Shown here: positions 7,683 to 16,629 of the stretch, piece by piece
Layout of the letters: the number at the start of each line of letters is the position of its first letter
Numbering within the stretch: position 1 is the first letter of the stretch
Source of the DNA: Pseudomonas sp. efr-133-TYG-5
Lineage (GTDB): Bacteria > Pseudomonadota > Gammaproteobacteria > Pseudomonadales > Pseudomonadaceae
Reading direction: 5' to 3'
Assembly (NCBI RefSeq): GCF_030209175.1
Contig: NZ_JARVSM010000007.1
Coordinates: 186,001 to 250,000 of the forward strand
Length of the DNA: 64,000 nt
Program-made: the position numbers and the translations under genes
Notes under the pieces: model-generated
Told to the model about the DNA's origin: nothing
The model's database searches: none
The model's input: the letters and a program-made list of their open reading frames with translations, nothing else

Positions 7683-9838
7683 TGATTGCAGATCTCGCAG
7701 AACGGATCGCCGTTTTGCGCGGCTGCCTTGAGTGTCCTGGCCTGCAGGTTCTGCTGGATAAGCCGGGTTTGCGCGGCCGTCGGCGGCGGTGTCTTGCTCG
7801 CGGAGGCTGTTGCCGCCGCGGGCGCGGCCTTGCCGGGCACGGCGCTTGCGGCGGTGAGGGCGCTGTTGACCGGTGCGGCCCCCAGGGTTCTTCCGGCGGC
7901 ATCGGTGTCCGCCGGTGTCACCGGTGTCGGCAACTTGATCGCGATACCACTGCCAGCACCCGGCCCACCGCCGGAATTGACCTTGACCTGCGCACCACTG
8001 ATGGTCACCCCACCGGCATCGACCTTGACGAAGCTGCCACCAGCCTTGGCGGTCATTTCCATGCCGGCGTCCACGACGACTTTTTCGCCGGCGTGGTAAT
8101 GAATTTCCGTACCGGCCTCAACGAACTGCGCGGTGCCCACTTTCAGGTGACGGGTCACGCCCACCGTGAGGTGGTCGTCGGCGCGGGTTTCGGTTTTGCG
8201 GTCGAGGTGGGTGATGCGGTGTTCTTCCACCCTGAACTCGCTCAGGGTGTTGGCCTCGACCGTGTCATGCCGCTCATTGCCGATGCGGATCTTCTGGTCG
8301 TGCTCGATGTTTTCGTCCCAATCGCGCTGAGCGTGGAGGTAGATCTGCTCGACGCCCTTTTTATCTTCGATGCGAAATTCGTTGTAGCCCTTGCCGCCCG
8401 GGGAGCTGAGGGTCTTGAAGGTGCTGCGGGTCTTGTTCGCCGGCAGGTCGTAGGGGACGACGTTTTCCTTGTGGTACAGGCAGCCGGTGACCAGCGGCTG
8501 GTCGGGGTCGCCTTCGAGGAAGGTGACCAGCACTTCCATGCCCACGCGCGGGATGGCGATGCCGCCGTAGGCACTGCCGGCCCAGCCGCTGGCGACGCGC
8601 AGCCAGCAGGTGGTCTGGTCGTTGGCCTGGCCGTCGCGATCCCAGTGGAACTGCACCTTGACCCGGCCGTACTCGTCGCAGTGGATTTCTTCACCGGGCG
8701 GACCGGTGACGATGGCGGTCTGGCTGCCTAGGACCTTGGGTTTCGGGTGCTCGAGGGCAGGGCGGTAGTGCGCATCCCACGGGGTGGCGAGGAAGCTGTT
8801 GCGGTAGCCCTGGTGGAAATCACTTTTGTTGTCGGTGACGTCGCTGGTGACGTTCTCGCCCAGCACTTGCGGTTGTTTGCCTTCGTGGAAGACTTCCAGC
8901 AGCAGCCACAGGTCGTTCCACTCGGCGCGCGGGTGTTCGGCCAGGGTCAGGAAGTGGCCGCTGGTCAGGGTCGGTTCGTCACCTTTGCCTTCGGCGAGTT
9001 TGTAGTCGCTGCGATGGCGTTCCAGGGCGCGGGTCGAGAGGAACTTGCCGCGCTCGCGGGTGGTGAAGCGGCCGGGGTAATCGTAATCCTCGAGGTCCGG
9101 GGCGAACGCGGACTTGGCCGCGCCTTCGGGGAGGATCTTCGGTTTCTCGAAGTCGTAATCGCGGCGGCTGACGCGGCTGGTGCGGGTTTCCAGACGCAGG
9201 TTGAAGCGCTTGATCACCGGTTTGTCGGCGCTCATGCCGGAGTCTTGCTGGTAGCTCACGGCCTTGAGTTTGCGGAACACCGTCTGGTCGTCGCCGAACA
9301 CCAGTTTGTGCCCGCTGCTGCTGTGCTGGAAGTGGAAGTGAATGCCTTCTTCTTCGCACAGGCGCTGGATGAAATGCAGGTCGGACTCGTCGTACTGCAC
9401 GCAGTAGTCGCGCTCGGGGTACTCGGCACCGAGCTGGAAGCTGTAGGCGTCGGCCAGAATGCCGCGGTCTTCCAGCACCTGGGCGATGATTTTCGGCACG
9501 CTCAGGTGCTGGAAGATCTGCTGGTCATGGTTGTGCCGCAGGTAGGCCAGTTGCGGCACCAGGCTCAGGCTGTAGCGGGTCAGGGTCTTGCCGGAGTCGC
9601 CTTGCTCGATGCGATAGACCAGGCCGTGGATCTTGCCTTCGCCGGTGGCGCCGAAGGTCAGCACGCCGGGCTTGTGCAGCAGTTCTTCGAGCTTGAGGTC
9701 GGGACGCGCGCTGACCAGTTCGAGGTCGAAACGGAAGGGTTGGTTGAGGGCTTCGCGACCGATAAAGCTCAAGACCTGCAGGTCGCTGGAAACACCCTCA
9801 AGCGCAAGGGTAATGTGGATAGCGTTTGCGTCCAGCAT
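7679..9838 (-). CDS. vgrG: Type VI secretion spike protein VgrG (TssI)
   Basis: Trimeric spike that tips the Hcp tube and carries effectors into target cells. From the ATG at 9838 (AAGGAG 6 nt upstream) it is 719 aa; an upstream in-frame ATG at 9880 has no ribosome site. The gp27-like N-terminal part has the YRIEQGDSGKTLTRYSLSLV and ERDYCVQYDESDLHFIQRL motifs. The gp5 OB-fold follows, with DEYGRVKVQFHWDRDG and WLRVASGWAGSAYGG, then the beta-helix needle rich in H-D-x-V repeats. The last 95 or so residues form a Pro/Ala-rich extension ending in a Cys-containing tail (PFCEICNQ), possibly an effector-docking element. No other type VI structural genes are in the window, so this is an orphan vgrG island. 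Confidence 0.95.
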   Translation of the reverse strand: MLDANAIHITLALEGVSSDLQVLSFIGREALNQPFRFDLELVSARPDLKLEELLHKPGVLTFGATGEGKIHGLVYRIEQGDSGKTLTRYSLSLVPQLAYLRHNHDQQIFQHLSVPKIIAQVLEDRGILADAYSFQLGAEYPERDYCVQYDESDLHFIQRLCEEEGIHFHFQHSSSGHKLVFGDDQTVFRKLKAVSYQQDSGMSADKPVIKRFNLRLETRTSRVSRRDYDFEKPKILPEGAAKSAFAPDLEDYDYPGRFTTRERGKFLSTRALERHRSDYKLAEGKGDEPTLTSGHFLTLAEHPRAEWNDLWLLLEVFHEGKQPQVLGENVTSDVTDNKSDFHQGYRNSFLATPWDAHYRPALEHPKPKVLGSQTAIVTGPPGEEIHCDEYGRVKVQFHWDRDGQANDQTTCWLRVASGWAGSAYGGIAIPRVGMEVLVTFLEGDPDQPLVTGCLYHKENVVPYDLPANKTRSTFKTLSSPGGKGYNEFRIEDKKGVEQIYLHAQRDWDENIEHDQKIRIGNERHDTVEANTLSEFRVEEHRITHLDRKTETRADDHLTVGVTRHLKVGTAQFVEAGTEIHYHAGEKVVVDAGMEMTAKAGGSFVKVDAGGVTISGAQVKVNSGGGPGAGSGIAIKLPTPVTPADTDAAGRTLGAAPVNSALTAASAVPGKAAPAAATASASKTPPPTAAQTRLIQQNLQARTLKAAAQNGDPFCEICNQ

Positions 9839-9983
9839 GCCGGGCTCCTTCCATGGAAAGCTGCGCCGATGGTGCAGCAATACTAAAGTGCTATCAAGTG
9901 GTTTTAAACGTACTTAAACACTGATTTTCAACATAGACGTTAAAGCGGATTTTCACCGGAGCGCCCGCAGAGATGAATGCACC

Positions 9984-11195
9984 ATGGACTCACTGATCAA
10001 CGCCGCTGGCCGAGCATTGGCGGCGGGTGAGCCGCTGGCCGCGTTGAATCTGATCGCGCTGCGCGAAGATCCGCCGGCATTGGCCCTGCGCGGTATCGCC
10101 ATGGCGCAGCTCGGTGAACTGGCCCGCGCCAAGGCGTTGTTGCAGCGAGCGGTGAAAGCATTCGGCGCCAATGAGCCGCTGTTCCGGGCGCGGTGTGTGG
10201 TGGCCGAGGCGGAAGTGGCATTGGCTGCGCGCGATCTGGGCTGGCCGGTCAAGGCACTTGAGGCTGCGCGGCAGATCTTGCAGGAGCACGGTGACAGGCC
10301 AAACGCTTTCCACGCGCGCTATCTGCAGATTCGCCGCTTGTTGCTGATCGGTGAACTGGACCAGGCCGAGACGTTGCTCGTTGAGCTTGATCCGGCAGCG
10401 TTACCCGCGGCTTTGCGCGCTGCCCATGAACTGTTGACCGCGGGCATCGCCTTGCGCCGGGTGCAGGCGCGCAAGGCCCGGGCGGCGCTGCAGCAGGCGC
10501 AACACGCTGCGCAGCTGGCCGGCATCAGGGCACTGACTGCCGAGGTCGAGCATGCCCAGCGTCTCCTCGATGTTCCCTGCGCCCGGTTGCTCTGCGGTGG
10601 TCAGTGGCAACCGATCACTTTGCCTCAGGTAGAAACACTGTTCGCTTCGCCGACGCTGGTGGTCGATGCCTGTCGCTACAGCGTCCGTGGCGCCGGTATG
10701 ACGGTGACGCTGGCGACGCGACCGGTGTTGCTCATCTTGGCCCGCTCACTCGCCGAAGCCTGGCCGGGTGATGTTTCGAGAGAGGCACTGGTCGCCAGGG
10801 CCTTTGGCTTGAAACTCGATGATCAATCCCAGCGCGCCCGCCTGCGGGTCGAAATCGGTAGGTTGCGCTCGGTGTTACAGGGGTTGGCCGGGATCAGCGC
10901 GACCGCTCGGGGGTTTACGTTGGTGGCAGCGGATGTGGCGGTTCTGGCCTTACCGGTCGAAGACCGCCACGCCGCGCTGTTGGCGTTGCTGGCTGACGGT
11001 GAGGCATGGTCGAGTTCCGCCCTTGCGCTGGTGCTGGGGTGCAGCCAGCGTCAGGTGCAGCGCGAACTGCAAGTGCTGGCGGCAAACGACAAGGTTCAGG
11101 CATTTGGCATGGGCCGCACGCGACGCTGGATGACGCCGCCGGTGCCGGGTTTCGCGACGATCTTGTTACTCCCGGTGTCGTTGGGCAATGGCTAG
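9984..11195 (+). CDS. TPR-like protein with two winged-helix domains (regulator)
   Basis: A 403-residue cytoplasmic protein, divergent from vgrG. The first 190 residues are Ala/Leu-rich helical hairpins of TPR type (for example ALALRGIAMAQLGELARAKALLQRA). Residues about 245-320 resemble an OmpR/PhoB winged helix: DVSREALVARAFG, RLRVEIGRLRSVL and ISATARGFTL match the usual helix, recognition helix and wing order. The C-terminal 60 residues hold a second helix-turn-helix (SSSALALVLGCSQRQVQREL). It is therefore probably a DNA-binding regulator that senses its signal through a protein-protein scaffold. A short 41-nt gap separates it from the beta-propeller gene downstream, suggesting co-transcription. 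Target genes are unknown; the adjacent vgrG island is one possibility. Confidence 0.75.
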   Translation: MDSLINAAGRALAAGEPLAALNLIALREDPPALALRGIAMAQLGELARAKALLQRAVKAFGANEPLFRARCVVAEAEVALAARDLGWPVKALEAARQILQEHGDRPNAFHARYLQIRRLLLIGELDQAETLLVELDPAALPAALRAAHELLTAGIALRRVQARKARAALQQAQHAAQLAGIRALTAEVEHAQRLLDVPCARLLCGGQWQPITLPQVETLFASPTLVVDACRYSVRGAGMTVTLATRPVLLILARSLAEAWPGDVSREALVARAFGLKLDDQSQRARLRVEIGRLRSVLQGLAGISATARGFTLVAADVAVLALPVEDRHAALLALLADGEAWSSSALALVLGCSQRQVQRELQVLAANDKVQAFGMGRTRRWMTPPVPGFATILLLPVSLGNG

Positions 11196-11236
11196 GCTGG
11201 ACTCACCCAGACTTACCCACCCGCGAGGAAGGCAGC

Positions 11237-11869
11237 ATGAAACAGACAAACGCAGAAATCCTTCGTGAGTACGGCCCGTTCGACGGCGTCGAGCGTGTCC
11301 ACGGCGTGACTTTCGACGGCCAGCACGTGTGGTTCGCCAGCGACGGTCAGCTCAATGCGCTGGATCCGGCCAGCGGTGAAACCGTGCGTACGATCAAGGT
11401 CGGTGCTGACGCCGGCACCGCATTCGACGGCAAGCATCTGTTCCAGATCGCCGACAGCCGGATTCAGAAAATCGACCCCACCACCGGGCAAGTGCTCAAT
11501 ACGATCCCCGCGCCGGGTGGCGGCAACGATTCGGGGATGGCCTGGGCGGAAGGTTCGCTGTGGATCGGCCAGTATCGCGAGCGCAAGATCCATCAGGTTG
11601 ATCCGGATACCGGCGAGATCCTGCGCACGCTGGCGTCGAACCGTTTCGTCACCGGCGTGACCTGGGTGGAAGGGGCCTTGTGGCATGGCACCTGGGAAGG
11701 TGATGAAAGCGAGTTGCGGCGCATCGATCCGCAAGACGGCGAGGTACTGGAAAGCCTGAAGATGCCCGCCGGGATGGGCGTTTCCGGTCTGGAAGCGGAT
11801 GGCGGCGAGCGCTTTTATTGTGGCGGCGGAGGGAGTGGGCGGCTGCGGGCGGTGCGGCGGCCCAAGTGA
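11237..11869 (+). CDS. Beta-propeller protein, glutamine-cyclotransferase/Vgb-like
   Basis: A 210-residue cytoplasmic protein starting at the ATG at 11237 with GAGGAA upstream. It is made of repeated four-stranded blades with the pattern 'D-G-x-x-L-W ... I-x-x-I-D-P-x-T-G-x-V/I-L', visible as QLNALDPASGETVRTI, RIQKIDPTTGQVLNTI, KIHQVDPDTGEILRTL and ELRRIDPQDGEVLESL. This is the layout of the YncE/Vgb and glutaminyl-peptide cyclotransferase-like propellers. Five short blades are seen, and no catalytic assignment is possible. It probably forms a transcription unit with the upstream regulator. Confidence 0.75.
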   Translation: MKQTNAEILREYGPFDGVERVHGVTFDGQHVWFASDGQLNALDPASGETVRTIKVGADAGTAFDGKHLFQIADSRIQKIDPTTGQVLNTIPAPGGGNDSGMAWAEGSLWIGQYRERKIHQVDPDTGEILRTLASNRFVTGVTWVEGALWHGTWEGDESELRRIDPQDGEVLESLKMPAGMGVSGLEADGGERFYCGGGGSGRLRAVRRPK

Positions 11870-11891
11870 TTGGTGTTGTCTGTTGCAACCC

Positions 11892-11966
11892 TTTCGCGAG
11901 TAGGCTCGCTCCCACATTTGTCCGGTTAACGCTGAACCCATGTGGGAGCGAGCCTGCTCGCGAAGG
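11892..11966. repeat. REP inverted pair (BIME-like)
   Basis: Two inverted copies of the Pseudomonas REP motif (TTCGCGAGTAGGCTCGCTCC at 11893 and its near complement ending at 11966) separated by about 16 bases. They lie downstream of the beta-propeller gene and the convergent CAP gene. Confidence 0.85.
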
Positions 11967-11999
11967 TGCCAGTTGCAGCACTGAAATCTCTCAAGCGAA

Positions 12000-12866
12000 T
12001 CAAGGCGCACCGAACACCATCGTCCAGTACACCCCCTCATCACTGCGCGCCTCACTGGCAAACCCGGCGCCGACCTGGGTGAACATCGGGTTCATCAGGT
12101 TGGCGCAATGCCCGGGGCTGGCCAGCCAACCGGCCATTGCCTTGCTGGGCGAGCTCTGTCCGGCGGCGATGTTTTCACCGATCTGCCGCCCACGGTAACC
12201 CGCCGCCCGGGCGCGATCCGCCGGCAGGTCGCCGTCCGGGTCGCGGTGGGCGAAGTAATTGCCGTAGGCCATGGCCTTGCTGTGTCCCTGGGCCGCTGCG
12301 CCGAGGGCGGCACTCCAGCTCAGCGGTCGCGCGGCGGCAAAGCGCTGGCGGCCGCACATCCGCGGGCGCGCCCGGGCGGCGTTGACCTCGGCGAGCAAGG
12401 CCTGGCCGACGCTGCGGCTGTCACCCACGCGACTGTCGAGCACCGGCCGCGCCAGCACCACTTGCCACTCGCTGCGCGTGCGGCTGACGCCGATGTCGGC
12501 GTACTGGCCGTCGAGCAGCGCGCCACAGTGAGTGCTCTGCAACTGATCGAACGCCTCTTCGGCATCTGCGGCACCGATGATGCGGATGCTGCGCACTGTG
12601 ACCGCCGCATAACCCGAGGCTTTCAGCGCCTCACGCAGGCCACCGCCGTAGCCATAACCGATCGGCAGCGCCAGATTCGGCTTCAGCGCCAGCGGCGCCA
12701 GGCGTTGTGCCGGGCGGCGATCGCAGCGCTGGGGGTGGGCACGGAAGTCGTTGATGGCCGCCACCAATTGCCGTTCCGCACTGGCAGTGGCGTAAGAGGC
12801 GAAAAGGGGCGACAGGAGCAACAGGCACAGCGAAACGAAGCGTGATGAGCGAACGGCATGGCGCAT
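12000..12866 (-). CDS. Secreted CAP-domain (SCP/PR1-like) protein
   Basis: A 288-residue exported protein with a signal peptide (about residues 1-29, ending YATASA). The C-terminal half is a CAP domain: LLAEVNAARARPRMCG starts it, HSKAMAYGNYFAHRDPDG carries the conserved His/Asp region, GENIAAG and WLASPGHCANLMNP are the family signatures, and it ends GVYWTMVFG. The N-terminal half begins with a similar LVAAINDFRAHPQRC segment, suggesting a degenerate internal duplicate that has lost the signature motifs. Bacterial CAP proteins are extracellular or periplasmic, of largely unknown function. A paralogue lies at 60798-61649. Confidence 0.9.
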   Translation of the reverse strand: MRHAVRSSRFVSLCLLLLSPLFASYATASAERQLVAAINDFRAHPQRCDRRPAQRLAPLALKPNLALPIGYGYGGGLREALKASGYAAVTVRSIRIIGAADAEEAFDQLQSTHCGALLDGQYADIGVSRTRSEWQVVLARPVLDSRVGDSRSVGQALLAEVNAARARPRMCGRQRFAAARPLSWSAALGAAAQGHSKAMAYGNYFAHRDPDGDLPADRARAAGYRGRQIGENIAAGQSSPSKAMAGWLASPGHCANLMNPMFTQVGAGFASEARSDEGVYWTMVFGAP

Positions 12867-13010
12867 GGGACGGCAGGCTCTGGAAAAAAGACAGTGCTGA
12901 AGGAGGCAGCCGCAGAATACGGCGCCACTAGGACTGGGCTTTTGCGACTTGGTTCATGCTGGCCACCTGGCTTTTTTGCTGGGCTGATGCGGGGCAGGCG
13001 AGCCGGATAT

Positions 13011-13282
13011 TGTGTTGTCTGTAATGGCGCCTTCGCGAGCAGGCTCGCTCCCACAGGGGTAACGCATTATCGAGGTGGGTGGGCAGGGCACGCGTGGATT
13101 TTGTGTTGTTTGCGCTGGCGTCTTCGCGAGCAGGCTCGCTGCCACAGGGGTAACGCATTGCCAAGATGGGAGGGCAGGGCAAGCCTGGATTTTGTGTTGT
13201 TTGCGCTGGCGTCTTCGCGAGCAGGCTCGCTCCCACGGGGGGATCGCATGGCCAAGGTGGGAGCGAGCCTGTTCGCGAAGGG
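13011..13282. repeat. Tandem array of a 91-bp REP-containing unit
   Basis: Three tandem copies start at 13011, 13102 and 13193, exactly 91 bp apart. Each begins TGTGTTGT and contains a CTTCGCGAGCAGGCTCGCT palindrome core, followed by CCACA/GGGG and a GCATT segment. The third copy ends in an inverted REP (GGGAGCGAGCCTGTTCGCG). The rest of the 445-base gap between the CAP gene and the hydrolase gene shows no gene. Array of this kind is typical of REP/BIME expansion. Confidence 0.9.
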
Positions 13283-13311
13283 GCCGGTTCAGCCAACGCG
13301 ATTATCGGCTA

Positions 13312-14085
13312 TCAGCGATTGAGCACTTCCTGCATCCACTGCAGATACTGCACCCGCTCGGAAATCGAGTTGTGCCCCGAATCCGGCACCACCCGCAGGG
13401 TCGCCACGCCTTTGGGGAAGCTCTCGAGCAACCGCTGGGTGCCGGCCCGTGGAATCACCTCGTCATCGCTGGCTGCCAGCAGCAAGGTCGGCACGCGAAT
13501 GTGCGCGGCATAGCGGCCCGATTCGAAACGATCCCGCAGCAGCCACTTCACCGGCACCCAGGGGTATTGCCGGACGGCGAGTTCTTCGAGGCTGTTGTAC
13601 GGCGTCACCAGAATCAATTGCGTTGCCGGGCGCTGACTTGCCAATCGCACCGCCACCCCCGATCCCAAACTGCGCCCGATCACGGCGATTTGCGGATGGC
13701 TGGCGTACACCTGATCGAACAACGCCAGGGCATCTTCGGCAATCGCTTCTTCCGAGGGGGAGCCACCACTGCCGCCGAATCCCCGGTAGTTGAGCAGAAA
13801 CACCGCGTAGTCGGGAAACGCTTCACTGAACGACGGCAGATTGCGCGACACGTCCTCGGCATTGCCGCCGAAGTAGATCAGTGCCTTCGGTCCGGCATGC
13901 TCGCGTACGGTCACCCAGACATCTGCATCCGGCATCTCCAGTTTCATCCGCGAATCCGGCGCTGTGACGGCGCTGTCGGCTTGCGGGAAATAGATCAGCG
14001 AGCGCTGAAAAATGAACAGCGCTGCGCACAGCAACAGGTACAGGGCGATGAGCAAGGCGACGAGTGACATCAGCTTTCTGGACAT
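13312..14085 (-). CDS. Membrane-anchored alpha/beta hydrolase (BEM46-like)
   Basis: A 257-residue protein from the ATG at 14085; the reading frame is open further upstream but without a plausible start. A single N-terminal membrane helix (residues about 5-27, LMSLVALLIALYLLLCAALF) anchors it. The serine-hydrolase fold is shown by the oxyanion region IYFGGNAED, the nucleophile elbow GRSLGSG, the acid LAASDDEV and the late His in PDSGHNSI. NYRGFGGSGG is the typical BEM46/peptidase-S9-like loop. Substrate is unknown. It faces the aldo/keto reductase gene head to head, so both may share a regulatory region of about 110 bases. Confidence 0.85.
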   Translation of the reverse strand: MSRKLMSLVALLIALYLLLCAALFIFQRSLIYFPQADSAVTAPDSRMKLEMPDADVWVTVREHAGPKALIYFGGNAEDVSRNLPSFSEAFPDYAVFLLNYRGFGGSGGSPSEEAIAEDALALFDQVYASHPQIAVIGRSLGSGVAVRLASQRPATQLILVTPYNSLEELAVRQYPWVPVKWLLRDRFESGRYAAHIRVPTLLLAASDDEVIPRAGTQRLLESFPKGVATLRVVPDSGHNSISERVQYLQWMQEVLNR

Positions 14086-14197
14086 TCGGCTAACTTTAAC
14101 GGGGCACGGGTGTTCGCTGTCGCAGTGTAGTCCAGCGTCGCGGACGGGCAGCCGTCGCACACAAGGTGCAACAGATCCATGCAGCAGGGGAACCGGC

Positions 14198-15142
14198 ATG
14201 AGCCACACTCAAGGTTACTCGCGCCGCCGCTTGCTTACGCTGGCTGCCGGGGTTTCGGCGGTCTTCACCTTTGATCGGGCGTTGGCCGCCGCCACGTCGC
14301 CGAGCGTCACCGGAGGCCCTACCATGCAGACCCGCGCCATCCCGTCGAGCTCCGAGCCATTGCCGTTGGTGGGGCTGGGCACCTATCGCGGCTTCGACGT
14401 CGCCCCTGGCGAGCCGGCCTACAGGCAATTGCCGGCGGTGCTCGCCGAGCTGTTTCGCAAGGGCGGTACGGTGATCGACAGTTCGCCCATGTACGGCCGC
14501 GCCGAGCAAACCACCGGCGAACTGCTGTCGATCCACGAACCACGGTCACCGGCGTTCCTGGCTACCAAGGTGTGGACGCGCGGCCGGGAGGCGGGCATCG
14601 CGCAGATGGAGCAGTCGCTGCGTCTGCTGCGCACCGAACGCATTGACCTGATGCAGATCCACAACCTGCTCGACTGGCAGACCCACCTGCCCACCCTGCG
14701 TGAATGGCAGGCGCAGGGGCGCATCCGCTATATCGGCATCACCCACTACACGCCGTCGGCTTACGATGAAGTGGAGTCGGTACTGAAGGCCGAACAGCTC
14801 GATTTTTTGCAGATCAACTACGCCCTCGATGATCGCGGCGTCGAGAAGCGCATCCTGCCGCTGTGCCGCGAGCGCGGGGTGGCGGTGATCTGCAACCGGC
14901 CGTTCGGTGGCGGCGACCTGCTCGCGCGGCTCAAGGGCAAGCCGTTGCCGGCGTGGGTGTCGGACGTGCAGGTCAACAGCTGGCCGCAACTGGCGCTGAA
15001 GTTTCTCCTGGCACACCCGGCGGTGACCTGCGTGATTCCCGGCACCGGCAATCCGCGCTACATGGCCGACAACGCTGGCGCCGGGTTCGGGCCGATGCTC
15101 ACCGATGCGCAGCGCCAGCAGTTGATCGCACTGGTTGGCTAG
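14198..15142 (+). CDS. Tat-exported aldo/keto reductase
   Basis: A 314-residue protein with a twin-arginine leader (SRRRLLTLAAG followed by a hydrophobic stretch and ALAAA), so it should be folded in the cytoplasm and exported to the periplasm. The rest is a TIM-barrel aldo/keto reductase: Asp in GTVIDSSPMYG, Tyr in the same motif, Lys in LATKVW and His in LMQIHNL form the tetrad. IRYIGITHY and CVIPGTGNP are also typical. Export of an NAD(P)H-type enzyme is unusual, so its cofactor source in the periplasm is a question. It ends 3 nt before the stop of the LysR gene on the other strand. Confidence 0.85.
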   Translation: MSHTQGYSRRRLLTLAAGVSAVFTFDRALAAATSPSVTGGPTMQTRAIPSSSEPLPLVGLGTYRGFDVAPGEPAYRQLPAVLAELFRKGGTVIDSSPMYGRAEQTTGELLSIHEPRSPAFLATKVWTRGREAGIAQMEQSLRLLRTERIDLMQIHNLLDWQTHLPTLREWQAQGRIRYIGITHYTPSAYDEVESVLKAEQLDFLQINYALDDRGVEKRILPLCRERGVAVICNRPFGGGDLLARLKGKPLPAWVSDVQVNSWPQLALKFLLAHPAVTCVIPGTGNPRYMADNAGAGFGPMLTDAQRQQLIALVG

Positions 15143-15145
15143 GCC

Positions 15146-16039
15146 TCAGCCGCGATAGCGCAGCGCCTCGAGCAATAACGCAAACGCCGGCGCTGCCTGG
15201 CGTCGGCTCGGGTAGTAGAGGTGGTAACCGGCGAAGGTCGGGCACCAGTCCTGCAGCACCTGATGCAAACGACCGCTGGCCAGATGCGGGGCGACGATGT
15301 TTTCCGGGATGTAGCTCAGGCCGAAGCCGTCCAGTGCCGCGTCGAGCAACGGGTACACGCCATTGAGGGTGATCTGCCCGGAGACGCGCACTTTGAGGCT
15401 GTCGCCATCCTTCTCGAACTCCCAGGTGTACAAGCCGCCGTTGGTGGGCAGGCGCAGGTTGTTGCACGCGTGACGGGTCAGGTCGCGTGGGGTTTCAGGG
15501 ACGCCGTGGCGCTCGAAGTAGGCGGGCGCGCCGACCACTGCCATGCGCATGTCCGGGCCGATGCGGGTGGCGATCATGCCCTGCGCGACGTCTTCGCCCA
15601 GGCGCACGCCGGCGTCGAAGCCTTGTCCGGCGATGTCGACAAAGCCGTAGTCGCAGCACACCTCCACGCTGATGTCCGGGTACTTGGGCAGGAATTGTTT
15701 GAGCACCGGGCGCAGCAGCCAGTCCAGCGAATGATCGGTGGCGTTGATCCGAATCTTGCCGGCGGGCGTTTCGCGCAGGGTGCTCAGGGCGGCCAGTTCC
15801 TGCTCGATTTCCTCGAAGCGCGGGCCGACGGTTTGCAGCAGGTGTTCGCCGGCCTCGGTCGGCGAGACGCTGCGCGTGGTACGCGTCAGCAGGCGCAACC
15901 CGAGGCGGGCTTCGAGGCTGCGAATGGTGTGGCTCAGCGCCGATTGCGAGACGCCGAGCCTGGCTGCCGCTTTGGTGAAACTGCGCTCGCGGGCCACGGC
16001 AAGGAAGGCGAGCAGGTCGCTGGCGTTTTCTCGGAGCAT
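15146..16039 (-). CDS. LysR-family transcriptional regulator
   Basis: A 297-residue regulator starting at the ATG at 16039. The N-terminal helix-turn-helix is ASDLLAFLAVARERSFTKAA followed by LGVSQSALSHTIRSLEARLG. A type 2 periplasmic-binding-like effector domain follows (IRINATDHSLDWLLRPVLKQF, DAGVRLGEDVAQGMIA, FGLSYIPENIVAPHL), as in the CrgA/AaeR-type subgroup whose members often control oxidoreductases. It is divergent from the small cupin gene, the usual arrangement for a regulator and its target. The inducer is not evident. Confidence 0.9.
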   Translation of the reverse strand: MLRENASDLLAFLAVARERSFTKAAARLGVSQSALSHTIRSLEARLGLRLLTRTTRSVSPTEAGEHLLQTVGPRFEEIEQELAALSTLRETPAGKIRINATDHSLDWLLRPVLKQFLPKYPDISVEVCCDYGFVDIAGQGFDAGVRLGEDVAQGMIATRIGPDMRMAVVGAPAYFERHGVPETPRDLTRHACNNLRLPTNGGLYTWEFEKDGDSLKVRVSGQITLNGVYPLLDAALDGFGLSYIPENIVAPHLASGRLHQVLQDWCPTFAGYHLYYPSRRQAAPAFALLLEALRYRG

Positions 16040-16136
16040 TGATGAGTGTCCTGCATAAGTTTTTTCGAATTCTAGTCGATTATCTGAAGAGTCTGGCTGG
16101 TTACAGTGATGCCTGGCCCTTTTGGAGAGCATTGCC

Positions 16137-16613
16137 ATGAACCCGATTACTGCTTCGGCGCTGACCCTTTCCCTGCTTGCTGGTGAGGCGCAGGCCAGTG
16201 AAACGCCCCGCGTCACTGTCACCCCCAACGGCTCGCAACCGTCGGCCAGGGGCCCGGCCGACTGGTTCACCGGCACGGTGCGCGTTGACGCGCCGTTCAA
16301 GGGCAGCGATGCGGCGCGCGTCAGCGGCGCCACGGTGACTTTCGAGCCGGGCGCACGCACCGCATGGCATACCCATCCGCTGGGTCAGACGCTGATCGTC
16401 ACCGCCGGTTCAGGTTTTGTGCAGGAGTGGGGGCAACCGGTTCGCCAGATCCGCCCCGGCGATACCGTGTGGATCGCGCCGCAGGTGAAGCACTGGCATG
16501 GCGCTGCGCCGACCACGGCGATGACGCACATTGCGATTGCCGAGGTACTGGACGGTGAGGTGGTGGAGTGGATGGAGCAGGTGAGTGCGGCGCAGTACCC
16601 AAGATCGGAGTAA
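16137..16613 (+). CDS. Exported cupin-domain protein
   Basis: A 158-residue protein with a short signal-peptide-like start (ITASALTLSLLAGEAQASE) and a single cupin barrel. Metal ligands of the two cupin motifs are visible as WHTHPLGQTLIVTAGSGFVQ (His-x-His and Gln) and APQVKHWHGAAPTTAM (His). It belongs to the small cupins related to hydroxynitrile-lyase-like or carboxymuconolactone-decarboxylase-associated proteins; the reaction cannot be assigned. GGAGAG upstream supports the ATG at 16137. It is divergent from a LysR gene that probably regulates it. Confidence 0.85.
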   Translation: MNPITASALTLSLLAGEAQASETPRVTVTPNGSQPSARGPADWFTGTVRVDAPFKGSDAARVSGATVTFEPGARTAWHTHPLGQTLIVTAGSGFVQEWGQPVRQIRPGDTVWIAPQVKHWHGAAPTTAMTHIAIAEVLDGEVVEWMEQVSAAQYPRSE

Positions 16614-16629
16614 CTTCCGCATCCTCGAC

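Noticed and set aside
7682..8731. A 349-codon frame opposite vgrG
   Set aside because: Shadow frame; vgrG domains and coupling on the minus strand are clear.
13011..13282. Tandem 91-bp units as a CRISPR array
   Set aside because: Repeats fill almost the entire unit and there are no variable spacers of constant size; no cas genes are nearby. It is a REP array.
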